From Methylobacteriaceae bacterium (GTDB lineage: Bacteria; Pseudomonadota; Alphaproteobacteria; Rhizobiales; Beijerinckiaceae): DNA of 64,000 nt. The DNA lies in the NCBI GenBank assembly GCA_020638135.1, contig JACKJE010000015.1, positions 1 through 64,000 on the forward strand. Reading direction: 5' to 3'. The translations under genes were made by a program, and so were the position numbers. The first letter of the stretch is position 1. The number at the start of each line of letters is the position of its first letter. The notes under the pieces were generated by a model. It was not told the origin of the DNA. It was given only the letters and a program-made list of their open reading frames with translations, and ran no database searches. Shown here piece after piece: positions 16,129 through 24,163 of the stretch.

Positions 16129-16835
16129 GCGCCGAAACGCGCGAAACCGAGCGCGGTGAACGCGGTCCATTGATCGAAGCGCGCAAAGCGACGCGCATCA
16201 TCGCCGGCGACGTGCCGGCGACGCTGGTCGCGGATATCGATGTCAGCGTATCGCCGGGCGAATTCGTCGCCATCATCGGGCCGTCGGGATCGGGCAAGTC
16301 GTCGCTGCTCTATCTGCTCGGCCTGCTCGATCGCCCGACCTCCGGAGAGGTCTTTCTCGACGGCGCCGCCACCAGCGCGCTCGACGACGATACGCGGGCG
16401 GACATGCGTCTTGCGAGCCTCGGCTTCGTCTTCCAGTTCCACTTCCTGCTGCCGGAATTCTCGGCGCGCGAAAACGTGATGCTGCCGATGCGCGCGCTGC
16501 GGCGGCTGAGCGAGAAGGCGCAGGTTGCGCGCGCGGACATGCTGCTCGAACAGCTCGGGCTGAATGAGCACGCGCACAAGCGTCCGGACCAGATGTCCGG
16601 CGGCCAGCGCCAGCGTGTGGCCATCGCGCGCGCGCTCGCCAACGACCCGAAGGTCGTGCTCGCCGACGAGCCGACCGGCAATCTCGACACGCATGCCGGC
16701 GAGCGCGTGCTGGAAATCCTGCGCGAACTGGTCGATACGCAGCGGCGCGCGGTCGTCGTCGTCACGCATGATCTTGCGCTCGCCGCGCGGGCGGATCGCC
16801 AGATCAGGATCGTGGACGGCAAAATCGCGATCTGA
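16125..16835 (+). CDS. ABC exporter ATPase (LolD/MacB/DevA type)
   Basis: A 236-residue nucleotide-binding protein starting at GTG 16125 (GTGA overlap). Walker A is GPSGSGKSSLLYLLG, the Q-loop lies in FVFQFHFLLPEFSARENVMLP, the signature is MSGGQRQRVAIARALA, Walker B is VVLADEPTGNLD, and the switch histidine is in VVVTHDLALAARAD. The GNLDTHAGE segment is typical of the LolD/MacB subgroup. It energises the permease and adaptor encoded upstream and ends 5 bases before the convergent diguanylate cyclase gene. Confidence 0.92.
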   Translation: MSAETRETERGERGPLIEARKATRIIAGDVPATLVADIDVSVSPGEFVAIIGPSGSGKSSLLYLLGLLDRPTSGEVFLDGAATSALDDDTRADMRLASLGFVFQFHFLLPEFSARENVMLPMRALRRLSEKAQVARADMLLEQLGLNEHAHKRPDQMSGGQRQRVAIARALANDPKVVLADEPTGNLDTHAGERVLEILRELVDTQRRAVVVVTHDLALAARADRQIRIVDGKIAI

Positions 16836-16840
16836 CTCGA

Positions 16841-17893
16841 TCAGCGCGACACGCGATTGCGGCCGGCGCGCTTGGAGGCGTAGAGCTTCTGGTCGGCGCG
16901 CTCGATCAGATCGTCCGGCTCTTCGTCAGGCTGCAATTGCGCGACGCCGAAGGATGCGGTGACCGCGCCGATCATTGCTCCGTCCTTTCCGGCCTTCCAC
17001 TTCGTCGCTTCCAGTTTCTGACGAATTTGCTCGGCGACAATGGCGGCGGACTGAAGAGGGGTGGTTGGCAGTATGATTGCGAATTCTTCTCCGCCGTAGC
17101 GTGCGAGGCAATCCTTTCCCTTCACATTGTGCGTCATCAGCTGCACGCATTTCTGAAGGAGATCGTCGCCGACGACATGTCCGAAATTGTCGTTGATCCG
17201 CTTGAAATGATCGATGTCGATCATCACGAGACTGAGATCGCTGCTGTCCTGATGCGCGGCTTTCACGTGCGTTGTCAGCATCTTGTCGAAATGACCGCGC
17301 GAGTAAGCGTTGGTCAGCGCGTCGCGTTCATTCTGTGAGCGAACCCGCGTCAGTTCCTCTCGCAAAATGCCGAGTTGACGCGTCGCGTCGGTCAGCTGGC
17401 GCTGATAGGTCGCGTTTGCGCGCTGCATCTTATCGTTTTCGCCGGCGAGAAATTTGGCGATTGAACGAACGCGGGCCGCATCCTCGGCCATCTTCAGGCG
17501 GCTTTGTCCTTCGCTCAGCGAATCCGCGAACCGGCCTGCGCTTTTCGTATGCGCATCGAGCGCTTGCAGGGACGCGCCGAGATGCGCATGCAGTCTCTCG
17601 CCGGAGACTTCGGCCTCCGCCGCGCAGAGCGCGCGCGCGATGCCATGCGGCAGCAGAGGGCGCCCGCAGGCGAGAGACTGGAACGCCAATGTGACGACTA
17701 TACCCCCGGTGAAGACGAGGAACGCGACAACGAAATCGTAAGCGGGAATGGCGAGGACGGTCACGTCTGGAAAGCGTATGGCAATCGCGTCGCGCAGGTA
17801 GGAGGCGGCGGTAAAGCTCGAAATGAGCGCCAGACCAGCCATGGCGGGCGGCAGGACTTGCAACGTCCAGACGCGTGCGGAAGATTGCGGCAT
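16841..17893 (-). CDS. Membrane-bound diguanylate cyclase (GGDEF)
   Basis: Makes the second messenger c-di-GMP. The 350 residues have two N-terminal membrane helices (PPAMAGLALISSFTAASYL and YDFVVAFLVFTGGIVVTLAFQSLA) with a short loop, a helical linker likely to form a coiled coil (residues about 100-190), and a GGDEF domain (MIDIDHFKRINDNFGHVVGDDLL, active-site loop RYGGEEFAIIL). The GGEEF form is compatible with activity. The inhibitory site reads KGKD where RxxD is usual, so product inhibition may be weak. No recognisable sensor domain is present. It is convergent with the ABC ATPase gene. Confidence 0.9.
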   Translation of the reverse strand: MPQSSARVWTLQVLPPAMAGLALISSFTAASYLRDAIAIRFPDVTVLAIPAYDFVVAFLVFTGGIVVTLAFQSLACGRPLLPHGIARALCAAEAEVSGERLHAHLGASLQALDAHTKSAGRFADSLSEGQSRLKMAEDAARVRSIAKFLAGENDKMQRANATYQRQLTDATRQLGILREELTRVRSQNERDALTNAYSRGHFDKMLTTHVKAAHQDSSDLSLVMIDIDHFKRINDNFGHVVGDDLLQKCVQLMTHNVKGKDCLARYGGEEFAIILPTTPLQSAAIVAEQIRQKLEATKWKAGKDGAMIGAVTASFGVAQLQPDEEPDDLIERADQKLYASKRAGRNRVSR

Positions 17894-18060
17894 CGTAGAC
17901 TCATGTTCGGCGACATCGGTCCGCTCGACCGTTGCGGTCTTGCGAGATCGCGGTCGAATTCGCAGAGTGTCGTAATCGCAATTAGCGCCTGTCTCTTAAG
18001 AGAGCGTTGGTCACGCTGCGTCAGACCCCGCGGAATCTCTCGGAAATCGGCGTGCAAATG

Positions 18061-18084
18061 AAAACGGCGCCCGAGGGCGCCGTT
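18061..18084 (-). terminator. Probable terminator of the minus-strand liv operon
   Basis: AACGGCGCCC and GGGCGCCGTT form a perfect 10-bp inverted repeat with almost no loop. On the minus strand it is followed by TTTTCATTTG. It lies 34-57 bases after the livK stop, well placed to end the liv transcript. Confidence 0.75.
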
Positions 18085-18117
18085 CGATTTTCGTGTGACG
18101 CAGCGCGAGCCCTGGGC

Positions 18118-19251
18118 TCAGAGCTGCTTGTAGGTGATCTTGCCGTCGGCGCCCTTCACCCAGCGATAGACGACATAGTCGGCGCGGGTTACGTCGCCCT
18201 TCTTGTCGTAAGAGATGTCGCCGACGACGGTCTTGAACTTCGCGCCCGAGTGCATGTATTTCGCCATCGCCTGGGGATCGTTCGATTTGGCGGCGGTCGC
18301 GGCCTGCTGCATGACCTGCACGGCGGCGTAGGAATAGAGCGTGTAGGTTTCGGGGTTGAACTTCTTGGCTTCGAAACGCTTCACGACATCGGCGGCCGCC
18401 GGATTGAGGCGCGGGTCCGGCGGGAAGGTCATCAGAGTGCCCTCGGCGCCGGGGCCGGCGATCTGGGCGTATTCTTCGGACGCGATGCCGTCGCCGCCCA
18501 TCAGGATGGTCGACATGCCCTGGTCGCGCATCTGGCGCACGATCAGGCCTGCCTCGGTATGTTCGCCGCCATAGTAGACGAGATCGGCGCCGGCCGCCTT
18601 CAGCTTGGAGACGATGGCGGAATAGTCCTTCTCGCCGGGATTGATGGTGTCGTAGAGGACTTCCTTGAGGCCCAGCGCATTCATCGCCTTCTTCGTCTCG
18701 TCGACCAGGCCCTTGCCGTAAGCCTTCTTGTCGTGGATGAAGGCGATCTTCTTGCCCTTGAAATGCTTGGCGAGATAGTCGGCGGCGACTGCGCCCTGCT
18801 GGTCGTCGCGTCCGCAGGTGCGGAACACGTTCCACTTGCTCTCGCCCGTCTTGGGATCGGGGTTCGTCAGGTTCGGATTGGTGGAGGCGGGCGTGATCTG
18901 CAGCAGGCCGTTTTCCATATAGACGCCGGATGTCGGAATCGACACGGACGAATTGAAGTGGCCGACCACCCAGGTCACGCCGTCGCCGACGAATTTGTTG
19001 GCGACCGAAATGCCCTGTTTCGGATCGGAGGCGTCGTCGCCGACCTGCACGGAAATCTTCTTGCCGTTGATGCCGCCGGCGGCGTTGATGTCCTCGACCG
19101 CCTGTTCGACGCCCATCTTGAGCTGCGCGCCAAAGGCGGCGGCAGAGCCGGTGATCGGGCCGCCGACGCCCATCTTGATCTGCGCGGCGGCCGGCGCGGC
19201 AATGGCGAGTACGGCGGCGAAAGCGACGCCGGACAGAAGGTTACGTGTCAT
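18118..19251 (-). CDS. livK: Branched-chain amino acid ABC transporter, periplasmic binding protein
   Basis: A 377-residue type I periplasmic binding protein. The signal peptide is clear (LLSGVAFAAVLAIAAPAAAQ), followed by IKMGVGGPITGSAAAFG and the Leu/Ile/Val-binding protein fold (GINGKKISVQVGDDASDPKQG, NPNLTNP, IAFIHDKKAYGKGLVDE). A pair of ligand-site residues is likely in the HFNSSVSIPTSGVY region. It is the last gene of the minus-strand livH-M-G-F-DUF6867-livK group and is followed by a strong hairpin. Substrates are probably branched-chain or other hydrophobic amino acids. Confidence 0.92.
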   Translation of the reverse strand: MTRNLLSGVAFAAVLAIAAPAAAQIKMGVGGPITGSAAAFGAQLKMGVEQAVEDINAAGGINGKKISVQVGDDASDPKQGISVANKFVGDGVTWVVGHFNSSVSIPTSGVYMENGLLQITPASTNPNLTNPDPKTGESKWNVFRTCGRDDQQGAVAADYLAKHFKGKKIAFIHDKKAYGKGLVDETKKAMNALGLKEVLYDTINPGEKDYSAIVSKLKAAGADLVYYGGEHTEAGLIVRQMRDQGMSTILMGGDGIASEEYAQIAGPGAEGTLMTFPPDPRLNPAAADVVKRFEAKKFNPETYTLYSYAAVQVMQQAATAAKSNDPQAMAKYMHSGAKFKTVVGDISYDKKGDVTRADYVVYRWVKGADGKITYKQL

Positions 19252-19343
19252 GCAATGGTCTCCCCTGGCGCCCGCCCATTCGGGTTCGGGCCTGAATCTG
19301 CGCCGGGGAGTTTGGCCGGTTTTGCCGGCGCTGTCACGGGTCG

Positions 19344-19646
19344 TCAGTCCGACAGCCAGGGATATTGCGCCTGCATCTGGCGACCGCGGGCGTAGGCGAA
19401 ACCGGCCAGGGCAAGGGCGGTCAGCAATACGAAGGTCGGGGCCGCGTGGGCGAGATCGGAAGACTCGTCGAACAGGGCGTAGTGCAGGAAGCGAACGGCC
19501 GCGGTCAGCGGGATCATGTAGGCGACAGCCTTCCAGCGCCCGCGCCAGGTCTGCGCCATGGCGTGGCCGGTGACGAAGGCGCCCGCGCCGCCGATGACGA
19601 GGGTGAGAGCGAGAAATGTCCAGATGTTGGGGACAAGGTCGGTCAT
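19344..19646 (-). CDS. DUF6867-type small membrane protein of the liv operon
   Basis: A 100-residue protein with about three membrane helices: IWTFLALTLVIGGAGAFVTGHAM, AVAYMIPLTAAVRFLHYALF and PTFVLLTALALAGFAYARG. It ends with a short polar tail (QAQYPWLSD). Small proteins of this kind are known beside liv genes in rhizobia, and I place it in the DUF6867 family from recall. Its position between livF and livK suggests a role tied to the transporter, possibly as an accessory subunit, but no function is established. Confidence 0.65.
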   Translation of the reverse strand: MTDLVPNIWTFLALTLVIGGAGAFVTGHAMAQTWRGRWKAVAYMIPLTAAVRFLHYALFDESSDLAHAAPTFVLLTALALAGFAYARGRQMQAQYPWLSD

Positions 19647-19659
19647 TGCGCCTCCGCGC

Positions 19660-19741
19660 CGTCATTGCGAGCGAAGCGAAGCAATCCAGAGGCCGAGCTC
19701 CGGCTCTGGATTGCTTCGTCGCTGCGCTCCTCGCAATGACG
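19660..19741. repeat. REP-like extended palindrome in the liv operon
   Basis: Left arm CGTCATTGCGAGCGAAGC then AAGCAATCCAGAG. Right arm CTCTGGATTGCTTCG and ending TCGCAATGACG. The arms pair over most of about 30 bases with small bulges. Elements with CGTCATTGCGA / GCAATCCAG are widespread intergenic repeats in alphaproteobacteria such as Bradyrhizobium relatives (recalled knowledge). It lies between livF and the DUF6867 gene and could stabilise the upstream mRNA or cause partial termination. Confidence 0.8.
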
Positions 19742-19767
19742 GTCTCGGCGATGGCGGCCCGCGTCTT

Positions 19768-20490
19768 TCAATGCGCGCCCCCTTCGAGATAGGCGGCGCG
19801 CACCTGCGGGTCGGCGAGCAGGGCCGCGCCCGTGCCCGACAGGGCGATCGCGCCGTTGACCATGACATAGCCGCGATGGGCGAGCTTCAGCGCGTGATAG
19901 GCGTTCTGTTCGACGAGGAAGACCGTGAGGCCCTCCTTGGCGTTGAGATCGCGCACCGTGTCGAAAATCTGCTTCACCACCAATGGCGCGAGGCCGAGCG
20001 AGGGTTCGTCGAGCAGGAGCAGTTTCGGCCGGCTCATCAGCGCGCGGGCGATGGCGAGCATCTGCTGCTCGCCGCCCGACAGCGTGCCGCCGCGCTGGTT
20101 CGCGCGCTCCTTCAGGCGCGGAAAAATGGCGAAGACGCGTTCGAGATCGGCGTCGAAATGCTCGAAATTGTCGACGGACGCGCCCATCTGCAGATTTTCG
20201 TAGACGGTCATGCGCGAAAAAATGCGGCGGCCCTCCGGCGATTGCGCGATCGAGAGGCGCGCGATCTCGTGCGTCGGCATGTCCGTGATGTCGCGGCCGG
20301 CAAATTCAATCCGGCCTTCGCGGGCGCGCGGATCGCCGAAGATGGTCATCATCAGCGTGGTCTTGCCCGCGCCATTGGCGCCGATCAGCGTGACGATCTC
20401 GCCTTCGTTGACGGTCAGATCGACGTTGCGCAGAGCCGCGATCGCGCCATACCAGGCGGAGACGCCGGTGAGCGAGAGGAGGGCGGTCAC
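19768..20490 (-). CDS. livF: Branched-chain amino acid ABC transporter ATPase LivF
   Basis: A 240-residue ATPase of the importer. GTG 20490 overlaps the livG stop by 4 bases. Walker A is GANGAGKTTLMMTI, the signature LSGGEQQMLAIARALM, Walker B LLLLDEPSLGLAPL, and the switch region VFLVEQNAYHALKLA. The EQNA form in place of a switch histidine is characteristic of LivF. It pairs with LivG to drive the LivH-LivM channel. Confidence 0.95.
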   Translation of the reverse strand: MTALLSLTGVSAWYGAIAALRNVDLTVNEGEIVTLIGANGAGKTTLMMTIFGDPRAREGRIEFAGRDITDMPTHEIARLSIAQSPEGRRIFSRMTVYENLQMGASVDNFEHFDADLERVFAIFPRLKERANQRGGTLSGGEQQMLAIARALMSRPKLLLLDEPSLGLAPLVVKQIFDTVRDLNAKEGLTVFLVEQNAYHALKLAHRGYVMVNGAIALSGTGAALLADPQVRAAYLEGGAH

Positions 20491-21389
20491 GCGCCGATCT
20501 CCTGTTCCACTGCCGCGACCTCTTCGTCCGGCACGCCGAGATAAGCGGCGATGACGCTCGGGTCGGCGCGGATTTCCGCGGGCGCGCCATCGGCGATCTT
20601 GCGACCGTAGTCGAGCACGACGACGTGATCGGAGATCTCCATCACCACGCTCATGTCGTGCTCGATCAGCAGAAGCGAGGTTCCGTCGTCGCGGATCGAC
20701 CGCAGCAAAGCGTTGAGCTCGGCGGATTCGCGTGGATTGAGACCGGCCGCCGGTTCGTCGAGGCACAGCAGGACCGGATCGGCGCACATGGCGCGCGCGA
20801 TTTCGAGGCGCCGCTGGTCGCCATAGGGCAGGGCGCCGGCCGGATCGTCGGCGCGCGCGGTCAGGCCGATACGATCGAGCCAGTCGCGCGCCTTGTCCCT
20901 GGCTGCCTGTTCGGCGGCGCGATAGGAGGGCGCGCCGATCAGGCCCGCAAGCGAAAAGGCGGAAGCGCGCATCAACGGACGATGCTGCGCCACGATGAGA
21001 TTTTCCAGCGCCGTCATGCCGGCGAACAGCCGGATGTTCTGGAAGGTGCGCGCCACCCGCGCATCGCGCGCGATCTCGTGGTCGGGCATGCGCTCGAGCA
21101 GGTGAAGTCCCTCGCCGCCGCGCGCGCCGGAGCGCGTGAGCGCGTCGAGCGCCGCGCTGTCGATCGCGCCGTCCGGCGCCATGCTGATGCGGCCCGAAGT
21201 CGGCTTGTAGAAACCGGTGATGCAGTTGAAGACGGTCGTCTTGCCGGCGCCGTTCGGCCCGATCAGCGCGGTTATGTCGCCGCGCCGCACGTCGAAGGAG
21301 AGGTCGTCGACCGCAGTCAGGCCGCCGAAGCGCATGGACATGCGCTCGACGCGCAGGAGGGTTGGGGAGGGGGCCTGCGGCGGCGCCAT
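20487..21389 (-). CDS. livG: Branched-chain amino acid ABC transporter ATPase LivG
   Basis: A 300-residue ATPase, longer than E. coli LivG because of an insertion after Walker A (residues about 65-105). Walker A is GPNGAGKTTVFN, the signature region LPYGDQRRLEIARAM (the LSGGQ variant usual in LivG), Walker B VLLCLDEPAAGLNP, and the switch histidine is in LLLIEHDMSVVMEI. The start ATG 21389 overlaps the livM stop (TGATG), showing tight coupling within the operon. Confidence 0.94.
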   Translation of the reverse strand: MAPPQAPSPTLLRVERMSMRFGGLTAVDDLSFDVRRGDITALIGPNGAGKTTVFNCITGFYKPTSGRISMAPDGAIDSAALDALTRSGARGGEGLHLLERMPDHEIARDARVARTFQNIRLFAGMTALENLIVAQHRPLMRASAFSLAGLIGAPSYRAAEQAARDKARDWLDRIGLTARADDPAGALPYGDQRRLEIARAMCADPVLLCLDEPAAGLNPRESAELNALLRSIRDDGTSLLLIEHDMSVVMEISDHVVVLDYGRKIADGAPAEIRADPSVIAAYLGVPDEEVAAVEQEIGA

Positions 21390-22741
21390 CACCCGCGCCC
21401 TTCCTGCACGAGGTCGGCGGCGATCGTCTTGCGCTCGCCGAGGAAGATCGTCGGCGTGCGCGAGGAGACGAAGCCGCGCGGGCGCCAGTTCATCATCACC
21501 ACCATGGCGAGGCCGACCAGCAGCATGCGGTACTGGGTGGGATCGAAGCCGTCGCCGAAAATCTGCTTCAGGAAGTCGAGTTCGCGCAGCAGTTCGGAGC
21601 CGCCGACGATGGCGATGGCCGCCGCCGCAACGCCGATCTGCGAGCCGCGCCCGCCGAGCACGACGATGGCGAGGATGGTGGCGCTTTCGACGAAGTTGAA
21701 GCTGGAGGGCGAGACAAAGCCCTGGCGCACGGCGAAGAAGGCGCCGGCGAAACCGCCGAACATGGCGCCGAGTGCGAAGGCGGTGAGTTTGATCTTGGTG
21801 GTGTCGAGGCCGAGCGAGCGGCAGGCGATCTCGTCCTCGCGCAAGGCTTCCCAGGCGCGGCCGATCGGCAGGCGGCGCAGGCGCAGGGTCACGAGACTGG
21901 TGACGAGCGCCAGCGCGAGAATGAGATAATAGAGAAAGACGACGCGGTGGATCGGCGAGAAGGGAATGTCGAAATAGGCCGCAAATCCCTTGGGTCCCGC
22001 GATGAAGGGCAGGCCGAAGAAGGTGACGCGCGGAATGGAGGCGATGCCCGCGTCGCCGTTGGTCAGCGCCGAGAAATTGACGAGCACGATGCGGATGATT
22101 TCGCCGAAGGCGAGCGTGACGATGGCGAGATAATCGCCGCGCAGCCGCAGGACCGGGAAGCCCAGAAGAATGCCCCAGAAAGCCGCGAGAATGCCGGCGA
22201 GCGGCAGGCAGAGCCAGAACGAGACGCCGTAATTGGTCGCAAGCAAGGCGTAGGCGTAGGCGCCGACCGCGTAGAAGGCGACGTAACCGAGATCGAGCAG
22301 ACCCGCGAGGCCGACGACGATGTTCAGGCCCCAGCCGAGCATGACGTAGATGAGAATCTGGACGCCATAATTGTCGATCCACTTGAGCGCGCCGGCAGGG
22401 CCGAACGTGAAGAGTACGATCAAGGGCCAGGCGACGATGAGGCCGAGACCGAAGGCGGCGATGGCCCTGGTCGCCGTCTTGCCGCCGGCCGATGGCGCAT
22501 CAACGGCGGTCGCCAGTGTGCGACGCGCGGCGCGGGCCGGCGCGAGCGCGAGAACGAGCCGGATGACGAAGGCCGCAATCGCCGCGCCGAGCATCCACGA
22601 CCAGCGCGTCTCCAATACGAGCTTGTTGGAAAAGTCGGGTTCGACGCGCAGAGCGAGAATCGGAAAGGCGAGAGCGCCCGCGATCAGACCGTAGCGCGCG
22701 GCGTCGGCGAGGGCGGCTCGGACGGATGAGGTTTCAGCCAT
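21389..22741 (-). CDS. livM: Branched-chain amino acid ABC transporter permease LivM
   Basis: A 450-residue inner-membrane permease with an N-terminal extension of about 100 residues containing two or three helices (LIAGALAFPILAL, WMLGAAIAAFVIRLVLALAPA) before the conserved core. The core shows LGWGLNIVVGLAGLLDLGYVAFYAVGAY-type packing and the ATPase-coupling loop EALREDEIACRSLGLDTTKIKL. The start MAETSSVRAAL (22741) is preferred; a GTG-type extension to 22765 is possible. It forms a heterodimer with LivH. Confidence 0.93.
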   Translation of the reverse strand: MAETSSVRAALADAARYGLIAGALAFPILALRVEPDFSNKLVLETRWSWMLGAAIAAFVIRLVLALAPARAARRTLATAVDAPSAGGKTATRAIAAFGLGLIVAWPLIVLFTFGPAGALKWIDNYGVQILIYVMLGWGLNIVVGLAGLLDLGYVAFYAVGAYAYALLATNYGVSFWLCLPLAGILAAFWGILLGFPVLRLRGDYLAIVTLAFGEIIRIVLVNFSALTNGDAGIASIPRVTFFGLPFIAGPKGFAAYFDIPFSPIHRVVFLYYLILALALVTSLVTLRLRRLPIGRAWEALREDEIACRSLGLDTTKIKLTAFALGAMFGGFAGAFFAVRQGFVSPSSFNFVESATILAIVVLGGRGSQIGVAAAAIAIVGGSELLRELDFLKQIFGDGFDPTQYRMLLVGLAMVVMMNWRPRGFVSSRTPTIFLGERKTIAADLVQEGRG

Positions 22742-22759
22742 GGGCGGCGCTTCCCCGAC

Positions 22760-22854
22760 CCTCATGCTGAGGAGCGCCTGAAAGGCGCGTCTCGAAGCAT
22801 GGCAGCGCCGGCCATCCTTCGAGACGCCTGCTGCGCAGGCTCCTCAGGATGAGG
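22760..22854. repeat. REP-like palindrome between livH and livM
   Basis: Left arm CCTCATGCTGAGGAGC...GCGTCTCGAAGCATGG and right arm CCATCCTTCGAGACGC...GCTCCTCAGGATGAGG pair over about 40 bases with a few mismatches. Inner GCGCCTGAAAGGCGC and GCCTGCTGCGCAGGC subhairpins are also visible. This matches a repeat family common between genes in rhizobial genomes (recalled knowledge). It fills almost the whole livH-livM gap. Confidence 0.8.
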
Positions 22855-22879
22855 ATTCGTGGAATGGCGCGGATATTCA

Positions 22880-23797
22880 TCACACCTTCTCCACTTCCGG
22901 CCGGCCGAGCAGGCCCGTCGGCATGAAGATCAGCGTGACTGCGAGGATGGAGAAGGCCGCGACATCCTTGTAGTCGGCGGAGAAATAGGCGGACCAGAAT
23001 GTCTCGATAAGGCCGATCAAAAGGCCGCCGAGCACGGCGCCTGGAATCGAGCCGATGCCGCCGAGAACGGCGGCGGTGAAGGCCTTCACGCCGGGCACGA
23101 AGCCGTCGGCGGCGTTCACGACGCCGTAGTAGAGCATGTAGAGGACGCCGGCGACTGCGGCGAGCGCGGCGCCGATGACGAAAGTCGCGGCAATGGTGCG
23201 GTTGACGTCGACGCCGAGCAGGGCGGCCATTTTCGCGTCCTGCTCGCAGGCGCGTTGCGCGCGACCGAGCGGCGTCTTCTGCACGACGAACCAGAAGGCG
23301 GCGAGGAGAACGGCGGTGACGACGACGATCAGGATCTGCTTGTAGGAGAGCGTGACGTCGTAGGCGCCGCCGCTGGTCAGCTTGATGACCTCGCTGAACA
23401 TGGGCGGCGCCGACTTGTTGCGCGGCCCCTGCGCGACATAGACGAAATTCGACAGGAAGATCGACATGCCGATCGCCGAGATCAGCGGCGCCAGCCTGAA
23501 CGAGCCGCGCAGACGGCGATAGGCCAGCCGCTCGATCACGAAGTTCCACAGGCCCGTCAGCGCCATCGACGCGAACAGGACGATGACGAAGGAGGGCGCC
23601 AGGGCGTCGAAGCCGAAAAACTGCTGCAGCGCGATGAACAGGATGAGCGCGATGAAGGCCGACAGCATGAAGACGTCGCCATGCGCGAAGTTCACCATGC
23701 CGATGATGCCGAACACCATCGTGTAGCCGATGGCGATGAGGCCGTAGATCGAACCGAGCGTCAGCCCGTTGATGAGCTGCTGCAGGAAGACTTCCAT
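22880..23797 (-). CDS. livH: Branched-chain amino acid ABC transporter permease LivH
   Basis: A 305-residue permease and first gene of the minus-strand liv operon. It shows the LivH hallmarks: LINGLTLGSIYGLIAIGYTMVFGIIGMVNFAHG near the N-terminus, the coupling loop KTPLGRAQRACEQDAKMAALLGVDV, and AFTAAVLGGIGSIPGAVLGGLLIG near the C-terminus. Start ATG 23797 (MEVFLQQL); an upstream in-frame codon would add ten basic residues. It is divergent from the second liv-type gene set. Confidence 0.95.
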   Translation of the reverse strand: MEVFLQQLINGLTLGSIYGLIAIGYTMVFGIIGMVNFAHGDVFMLSAFIALILFIALQQFFGFDALAPSFVIVLFASMALTGLWNFVIERLAYRRLRGSFRLAPLISAIGMSIFLSNFVYVAQGPRNKSAPPMFSEVIKLTSGGAYDVTLSYKQILIVVVTAVLLAAFWFVVQKTPLGRAQRACEQDAKMAALLGVDVNRTIAATFVIGAALAAVAGVLYMLYYGVVNAADGFVPGVKAFTAAVLGGIGSIPGAVLGGLLIGLIETFWSAYFSADYKDVAAFSILAVTLIFMPTGLLGRPEVEKV

Positions 23798-23939
23798 GCG
23801 CCGGTTTCGTCCCTTTGTTCGCGCCAAAACAGGGGCGGAATCGCCGCGCGGCGGCCCTTGCCCAAGCTAGCAAGCGCCATGCCGCGTCGCAAATCCGCCT
23901 TTGGTTTTCGCGAGAAAGCCAAAGCGGCGCCGAATCCTG
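23798..23939. other. Divergent intergenic region between the two liv gene sets
   Basis: With the leader that follows, this is a 366-base gap between livH (minus) and the first binding-protein gene (plus). It must hold the livH promoter, but no pair of boxes with good spacing was found on the minus strand. No protein-like ORF is visible; the long frames here are antisense shadows of the flanking genes. Confidence 0.4.
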
Positions 23940-23967
23940 TTGCATCGGCGCGAAAAAATGTTATGCT
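23940..23967 (+). promoter_or_regulatory. Probable sigma-70-type promoter of the first binding-protein gene
   Basis: TTGCAT and TATGCT separated by 16 bases. The predicted transcript would begin near 23975, leaving a leader of about 190 bases before ATG 24164. The leader contains a GC-rich hairpin (CGCCCGC / GCGGGCG, 24071-24093). The same -10 sequence and spacing recur upstream of the second binding-protein gene. Confidence 0.5.
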
Positions 23968-24163
23968 TCATACCTATTCGGCGCAAAGACCGAACCGGAG
24001 GAATGCAAAAAGCACGACAAGCTTGGCCGCCGCTGGTCCACAGATGGGACGGCCGGCAGCCTTCGTCCAACGCCCGCGCGACAGCGGCGGGCGGGGGCGG
24101 GTGACGTCGAGATCTTCTTCTGACCTGGAACGAACTGATTGATCCAAGCCGTGGGAGCGAAAC

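Noticed and set aside
17992..18003. Perfect 12-bp palindrome TCTCTTAAGAGA between the cyclase and livK genes
   Set aside because: Too short to separate from chance in a 220-base gap, with no partner site and no link to a start codon.
18007..19395. 462-codon plus-strand frame over livK
   Set aside because: Antisense to livK, which has a signal peptide, full family length and its own terminator.
20487..22382. 631-codon minus-strand frame covering livM in another frame and running into livG
   Set aside because: Only the LivG part is real; the upstream 330 codons are livM read out of frame, so the gene starts at 21389.
21362..22729. 455-codon plus-strand frame over livM
   Set aside because: Antisense to LivM; composition very rich in Glu, Gly and Arg without any fold signature.
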